From Uloborus plumipes (lineage: Eukaryota; Arthropoda; Arachnida; Araneae; Uloboridae), in contig JAXGGA010006502.1 in NCBI GenBank assembly GCA_038373865.1, forward strand, positions 1 to 64,000: a stretch of 64,000 bases of DNA, read 5' to 3'. A program made the translations under genes and the position numbers. Of this stretch, positions 57,008 through 64,000 are shown in pieces. The stretch's first letter is position 1. Each line of letters begins with the position of its first letter. The notes under the pieces were generated by a model. The model worked only from the letters and a program-made list of their open reading frames with translations, did no database searches and was not told where the DNA came from.

Positions 57008-59050
57008 AGGGGAGAGCGGGGCTAAAAGTTCCGCGGGTAAGTTGTTCCCTTTGAAATAACTCAGCTAAGAAAAAAGATACATGTATTTTGTAAATACGTC
57101 GTGAAATAGAATGTTATAGCCCACAAATGGCAGCCATTTTAGCCAGCCCAGTGGCGTCCGGTGTATCAAAAGCCGAGCACGTGCTTTACTGATTTACGAA
57201 AGTAAATATTTTTGTTTTTGGTGTTTTTGGTCTTTCGCCCTAAATTGAATAGTTAATGTTTAGCTTTTTGGTTTTTTTACATGAAGATAGATTGTGCACT
57301 CTTATATCCTACGCTGAAACTATTTATGTTTCGTTATCTAACCTATAATTTAATGTTTTAAAGACATGTGCTTTTGGGGCTAGTTGTTCCCTTTTTTGGG
57401 GGCAAGTTGTTCCGCGGAACAACTTGCCCCAGAAAAATTAGCAACTATCCCGAAGAAACGTCTTGCCCTATTCATCTGAACCAGTGATGCAGTGACTTAA
57501 TACACATATAAATAAATATTATATGCTACTGTGAAGACCGAAAGTGAGATTTCATCAAACATAAATCCAGAAATATTCAGTCTATCCGATAGATATATAT
57601 TAGATATAAAATTTTCGAAAAGCGAACCATGTAAGCTATCGAAATATGTTTCATACTTTGATATAAAAGTCATAATTTCGGAGAATCGTATTAGAAGTTC
57701 TAGATAGCTCCCTGTTATAACTGAAGACTGAACCAATTATCTTAGCTTATTAGCTGTTGAAGCTGTTAGTTATTATATGTAATTTTCATTTGTTGCACTG
57801 TATTAACTGTATTTTACCATATTAATGTGTTATAATTTACTATTTACTAGATGCGTTGCCCGGCTTTGCACGGTCTACCTTGAGAATAAAACTTTTGTCA
57901 AGCAACGCGTGTCTATAAGTCCCGATTGCATTATTAAAGTCGATATTTTGCCGGCATCTAGTGCAAAAAAGAAATCAATCGCCAAAAAAGTTTTAAATCC
58001 CGTCGTAACAGGAAAAGCCTCAAAGCAAAGGTCTCATCAGAAAGATCGAAGAAAATACGTCCTAAAGGAAATTTTCTCGCGCAGCTTTGGAAATTACTAA
58101 CCGCTTCACCCGGCAAAAAGATACAGGCGTTTTTAAGTTAGTAAAAATCAATTTCAAATTGGATTTACAGAAATCGTCTGTTCTAATTAGCGTGAAAAAA
58201 ATGAATGGTAAAAAAAAATTTGAATAAAAATGGGTTGCCATTTTTTTTCTTGAGCGTAAACTAATTTTCTAAATATGGCCGATTTTAACAGCATTCAGTG
58301 GATTTTTCTCAAAATATCGCCAATAGCGCAAAAATTGAACCGAAATTCAAGAAATAATTTTCTTCGGCAAATTTGTCGCCAACTTGGCGAGCTGTCACCA
58401 AGTTGGCGTCAAACACTTGGCGACCAAAAGCTTGGCGATATATCGTCAAGTGATTGCGCCAATTCATATCACTTTTAAAATTAACACTGATTTACCCCAA
58501 AGAAGGGTAAGCCCCCCCCCCGGGAACATTCGAATGCAACCACAAGGGGAGGTACACAACTAGACCTCCCTCAAAGCTAACATATCAAATTAGAATCTTC
58601 TACGGTATACAGTTTTTGAGTTACGCGACATACCTACATACGCACATGCATAACATACGTACATACAGTCATACAGCCGTACATAAAGTCATACTAATAT
58701 CAACCATTGTTTTTTTAATACAAATTATGTTTTTAAGGAGTTATTTATCTCGCAACGTGGTTAAATTCGAAATCAGCATCATTATTCATCGTCTTGTTAA
58801 TAGCGGAACAATTTGCCCCAACCACGGAACAACTTGCCCCAAGACGGGGTTAGTTGTTCCTTTTCGGCTTTACTTGCTATAAAATTAATTATTAAAAAAC
58901 CTTACAAAATACAACTCAAAAAACAGTCTGTATATCAAAGGGACATATAATACTAAGATTTAACCTCGGAATATTAATTTTAGAACAAAGTTTTCAAAAC
59001 GAATTTTGAGCTTGATCAAAAAACGGAACTTTTAGCCCCGCTCTCCCCTA
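57008..59050. mobile_element. TAGGGGAGAGCGGGGCTAAA element with reiterated internal motif and nested repeat
   Basis: Left end TAGGGGAGAGCGGGGCTAAA (then AGTTCCG), mirrored exactly at 59024-59050. A related motif, GGGGCAAGTTGTTCCG, recurs inside in both orientations: 57030, 57375, a perfect palindrome GCAAGTTGTTCCGCGGAACA centred near 57418, and three times at 58803-58862. A different repeat (57845-58690) is inserted in the middle. No transposase is recognised. The target duplication is unclear (CTTG or TG-like). Confidence 0.75.
57845..58690 (+). repeat. Nested dispersed repeat with GCCCGGCTTTGCACGG start
   Basis: Starts ACTAGATGCGTTGCCCGGCT and ends in CATA-rich simple sequence near 58690. 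58270-58640 matches one arm of the palindrome at 32470-33710 (shared CTTGGCGACCAAAAGCTTGG). The frame at 57825-58100 (91 codons, Lys/Arg-rich end) begins inside this repeat. I regard it as unsupported, although the KKKSIAKKVLNPVV stretch is less AT-driven than most. Confidence 0.55.
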
Positions 59051-62000
59051 CTTGTAAATGACAACAGAGAACAACGGCATACGCGGTACAAAATTGCAGC
59101 TTTTTATTAGTTAAAGTACTGTCACGAATGATCATTCACGTCCAGCATTATCTATCCTTCTCAACCTAGTACAATAATGCTGTTAAAATTCCAATTTCCC
59201 CGTCCTTCCCTTTGATTCCTTTCCCCACCTTTTATTTTTCCTTTAAATTGATCATGTAACGTGTGTAGAGTAGAAGTTAACTGTCTGTACTATAAGGGTA
59301 TAGTTTTAAGTTATTATTCTTAAGCTACAGCATGAACACTATGCACAAAAGGAACCTATTTACACAAATAGCACTTTTATGGGTAACATAGCTTTCATAA
59401 TTCTTCTCCAAACGAAAATTGGTTTTGTGTACATTTTGTATGTAAATGTCAGCAGAAATAAGTCACAAACTACGGGTCGTGTACACAAATTTGTAAATAA
59501 TGCTTCTAAAAAAGGCATGCTAAATGGCAACAGAATTATTATCGTGTTCGTGCCATACGCTAAGTCAGAAATGTTGCTGGTGTTTGCTTTAATCTTTCTT
59601 CTAACTTATTACGATTATTAAAAAATATTGTTTTTTTAAGAAACCTTAAGCACTTAACTGTAATTTCTGTTTCTTTTTAAAGACAACTTTTTTAAATTCA
59701 TTTAACATAAACTCAGTACTCTTATAAATATGGAAAAATGTTTAAGCATTTTGAAAGCTTTTTTTTTCATTAGAATCGTTTTGTTTGAATCTTAGATAAT
59801 CGCTCACTAAAAAACCTACATTTTACAAATAAGATTATAGTAATCTCTACTTTATGGAGCATACTTTAAAAATAAATTGAAAGAAGTATTTAATCTTCTG
59901 CAATATTTCGTTCTTTTTAAGGCTAGTTTTTTTATTTTCTTTCTTTCTTTTTTTTTTTTGAAACACATCACTTGAGCATAAAATAATTCTTAAAAGGAAG
60001 CTAAACTTCTTTGAAATTAGAGGGGGGGGGAATTTTTTCTATGCTTAACGATCATATTAGATGATGTTTTAAAGGAATAAATGAGATTTTAAGAAGGTTA
60101 AGGAAAGGAAGGTCAAAACAATAACCTAGAAAACGCTATAGTGTTAAATTTAAACACAAATTAATTACTGAGTCAAAAAAGAAGAAAAAAATTTGATGAT
60201 GTAATGCAATATAATAACCCCCCTCTCAAAAAAGCAGGTTTTTACGTTTAGTAGACAGCATTACTTTTCTTATGATTTTTAGCTACGAAAGTATCGTTTT
60301 TTTGAAAATTATAACGCATTTTTTTACCACTCTAAAGGCAATTTTTTCCCTCAAATTTTTAATAGAATTTAAATTATTAATGCCCAGTAATTTAAAAATA
60401 GTTATTTGTACATTTTCTTTGTTATCAACGTTTATACTGATTTTATCTTCCAGTTATCTAAAACTACAGTGCCCGTTGTTTCCTTAAAAAACGCCTTAAA
60501 AACGAGTCATGCCAAATGACGCATGTTAAAATCTTAGCATTAAATAAAACAAATTTTTATAATTTTTGGATTATTTTCGGTTAACATGTAAAAAAAAAAA
60601 AAATGGTTATAAGCTTTATTTTTTGCCCCTTCGGACTTTTCTCTTTGGAATTCAAAAAATCCAATCATTGGTATCAATACGCTTAAACATTCTGTTTCAT
60701 GGATCCTCGAACAAATACCTCCATAAGGATCGTGTCTCCCTCCTTTCTCTTATGTAAATTCCAAAGTATTAAAAGATCTCTGCCCGAAATTTGGCAAATA
60801 TTTAACTTAAACTGAATTTGTATAAGTTATTTTTAACCGCAAGGATGGGGAAAATACGTCCATATGAGTTTCTGAGTAACGAAAGATTATTTTGCGAATT
60901 TAGGCAATGATCAGATATAAATTGTGGGTCCACTGGGAACAAACACACAGACATAAATACGTCATGTATAAAGAATTTCAAACAATCAACAAACAATAAA
61001 TACAAACTTCAAATTTTTAAGGTAAATCTGCTGTGCTTTTCAAGATCTAATACGATTTTTTTAGCAGTAAGGGTCACTGAAAAAGTTATTCCCTTTAAAT
61101 CTTGATTGATATTCTCCGTAAATTTGATTAATTAAGAATTTTAAGGGTCAGACACTGCAGTAGCTCGTTGTACTAAACAACGAAAGTATACAATTAATCA
61201 TACTTATTGAGTCATGATTTGTATTTGAAATTTAAAAACAGCGATCTGCTATTTGCAAATTTTACTCAGATTATATGTAATACATTACTTTCTTATTTAT
61301 GTAGTTTGATTACGTAAATCCAAATCTGTTATAGAAACATTTTTAAATGTACCGTATATAATTTAGGTTTTTTCTTACTTTCAAGACATGACGGACGACA
61401 TATGTAAGATATAAATATATATTTTTCTATAGAACTCGAAAAGTTGTTTTACAATAAACAGAAGTATATCAAACTTGAAAATATGTTTACCTATTGAGAA
61501 TAATTTATTGAGATTTAGAAAAGCAAATGTGAATAAAATTGCTTTTGTAAATACATTTTTCAAAAAAATCGTATTATCCCGTTTCTCACCATGACAAGCA
61601 AATGTATTATAAAGTGTGTTGAGGGAGATAAATAGCAGAGTTTATGCAGAAAAAATTTAAAACAAGTATACGCTTTTGGGATACGAATAAATGTTTAAAT
61701 TTGTTGCATTAGTTATCTGTACAAGAGTAAGCTGGGTCTGAAAAAGATTTGTTTAAATAAAGGGAATTTTTTTTTCACATTTTTTATATATTATCATATC
61801 ATTTCTCATTTTACTGTTACATTGTGCATGTAAATGTACTCTTTTTTCTTAATACTAGAAGACAAATAAACCAGCAGTTGAAAAAAAAAATTCCGATAAC
61901 TATTTTATTTTTTTGTTGTATTTGTAATTCTTACAAAAATATGCACTAAAAATAATGTTTATACATGCATTTTCCATTTACCTCTTAAATATTTTTAATA

Positions 62001-64000
62001 TTCATAACTCCACGTAAAAATGTCTAGAAAAAATATATATCAGATATTTGTGGGGTTTAAAATGCAAAACCAGCTTAATTTATTTCTTTAAAAACAGCAA
62101 AAAAGGTAAGGCAAAAGATACTTTGCAAAAGATACGTTTTGTCATCCAAACACAAAAATCACTTCAATACCGTTTGGGGTCGTTAAGTATATGTCTAGGA
62201 AAAAAATATTTTATGACCATAAATCAAATGTAATTAGGTTTTTTCCTTACGTACACTAATGTTGCAAAAAAAAAACTTCGGTGTATCATTAATGGATTTA
62301 TAATTTTTAAATACCAAAAATCTAAGTTAACTTTATCTAACTTGAAAGTCACTTGACAGCTTTTAACTACTTTCGTACATTTGGAGTAAGCATGAATTTA
62401 AATTTACTTCACGCACAAAGAATATATGGTTACTTTAGCACTTAGCACACAGTTATACCTCAGAGTTGTTATACAGTTCGCCGTCTAATACAGCTATATC
62501 GAAGCTGAAATCATTTCTCCTACTTGAACGGCATGTTATAATTTATGCTTTCTACGTACTTGCCCTTACAATTGTACTAGAGTAAATCTAATTCCAAAAC
62601 AGTTATTGTTATCTCCTCCTACTTAATCTTTGATCCAGCACCGTAGTTCAAACAGGACCAAAATAATTGTAAGGCACTCCTTCAATTACTGTTCCGGAAT
62701 CAGTCTATAGTTTCACGTACTGGATGGCTTTGAATCAAGACACAAAGCATTCTATTAACTTGTATTAAGATAATGAGGGAACTTAGTTTCTGCTCATGTC
62801 ACTTAATTACGAGATAATAAATTTAGTACTCCGGAGCCAGTTAAACACATTAACGCGCAAAATATAGGTGTCAACAGATGGCTAATTAAAAAAAAGGCTT
62901 TCTTTGATAATTAATAAAAAGGTTTAAATTCGTTTTTGAAAGGGTCGACATTATGCTTGTTATTTTAAACTGAAAAATAATATGATTAAAAAAAAAGAAA
63001 GACATTTACACTTTTTATCTTAATGCTTTAGATGTACTGGAAAATTTTCCCTATCATATCTAGGAAATTTTTCTCCTCTGAGAAATTAAAAAAAAAAGGA
63101 AAATAATTTTAGTTAAAAAAAAAATTTCAAAACTTTAGTGGATTAATTCCATTGATTTTAGTTTTGAACTTAGCAAAACAATGGTTAATTAGTTAAACAC
63201 ATAACTTTGCTTTATTGATATTATTTCTCTAAAGCGATAAATTTCAGAAATTGTACATACCACATAAATAGGGAAAAAATATCATATAGCGTATAATATG
63301 CCAGTCCTGCGATACATTTCACATCCTGCACTTTTCTTAAAATTAGGTTCAATGCAAAATGAAAACAATCCTCTCACTCACTTACATTTGCTTAGGTTAA
63401 ATTTGTTTTATTAATTTCAAAAAATTGCCTGCTCCCTTGTTTTTTTGGAAAAAATATCCTCACTTGTCTGTCTTTACATTTAGATCGAAAGGAAAAGAAA
63501 TGACGTGATCCTAAAAGCCGAGTTAGGAGCTAATATTTAGAAAAGTGCCAATTTGAGTCCCAAGTGAATTTTCACTAGTATTTCAATAACTAGTTAAAAA
63601 AATAATTTTCCCCAGAAAGAAGATAAGTTTTGCTTTCATTTCATCTAATAACATCAAAGAAAAAAATATTTTTTTCTTCAGAAAATATTGTTTTTATACA
63701 TCAAAAATCAGATCGGTAACGTGTCCCAAGTAGCAAAGCTTAGCATGCAAACAGGTCATGCGCACTTTCTAACTTCCCAAAAAAACGCACTTGTACAAAA
63801 AACGATTCTATTTTTACCCCTTTGTTAATATTTTACTTCATTTTTGTTTCAATCGATTCCTGATTTTCTAGCCGATGCGAAATAAGCGTGTCCCAAGTTC
63901 CGCCGTCAGAGTGGTAACAATAACTTCCAATCTATGTTTAGGCTCCCAAAATCATTTCCTGCACCTATACCACGTGATACTGAGTACCTGGTGGATGTTT
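59051..64000. other. AT-rich non-coding stretch to the end of the window
   Basis: About 5 kb with poly-A/T runs. I see no gene, RNA, complete mobile element or inverted end. The frames of 60-80 codons (59379-59621, 60272-60487, 60566-60757, 60802-61005, 61381-61563, 62048-62233) are low-complexity and unsupported. Small or single-exon host coding pieces could be missed. Confidence 0.6.

Overview
The window looks like intergenic, repeat-choked DNA of an animal, most likely an arthropod. It is very AT-rich, has long poly-A/T, (TA)n and (CA)n tracts, and shows no bacterial-style gene packing. The only convincing long coding regions belong to transposable elements (TEs). The TE set (Tc1/mariner, piggyBac with a plausible spliceosomal intron, Ty3/gypsy, a tRNA-derived SINE, many foldback elements) suits an arthropod. 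A spider or other chelicerate is my guess from the style of the Tc1 and SINE sequences, not a demonstration. I found no host gene I can defend.

Layout. 1-4398 is AT-rich non-coding DNA. 4399-6027 is a non-autonomous DNA transposon (ends GGGTGATTC, 4-bp target duplication) carrying a perfect 330-bp tandem duplication. 10202-11419 is an apparently intact Tc1/mariner element with 27-bp perfect inverted ends and a full transposase of DD36E spacing. 14713-16573 is a second, decayed Tc1-like element. 19079-26252 is a complete LTR retrotransposon with ~97% identical LTRs, a 4-bp target duplication, a primer site, a polypurine tract and one 1475-codon Gag-Pol frame. 26593-45875 is bounded by piggyBac-type TTAA inverted ends and contains a two-exon piggyBac transposase (579 aa, all three catalytic Asp present). 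Its 6.5-kb intron and 3' flank are filled with nested elements, including a 4.7-kb giant palindrome (37877-42561). 46844-47105 is a small TTAA-flanked MITE. 49137-51947 is another inverted-end element, interrupted by a Tc1-type palindrome (50131-51694). 53690-54745 is a ~300-bp tandem array. 57008-59050 is a further inverted-end element with nested repeats. The rest, to 64000, is featureless AT-rich DNA.

Highlights. (1) The LTR element has Ty3/gypsy-type protein domains but Ty1/copia-type order: Gag-protease-integrase-reverse transcriptase-RNase H in a single frame. (2) The giant palindrome has 2.3-kb arms, each carrying the 3' part of the same unfamiliar transposase-like gene and the same SINE insertion. 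It shares its end motif, 4-bp target-duplication length and an internal CCAGGAGAGGGACAT motif with the element at 4399-6027, which suggests one poorly described DNA-transposon group. (3) Several unrelated-looking elements share one design: G-rich ends whose motif is repeated internally in both orientations.

All comparisons were made by eye. Identities and boundaries are estimates unless stated as direct counts.
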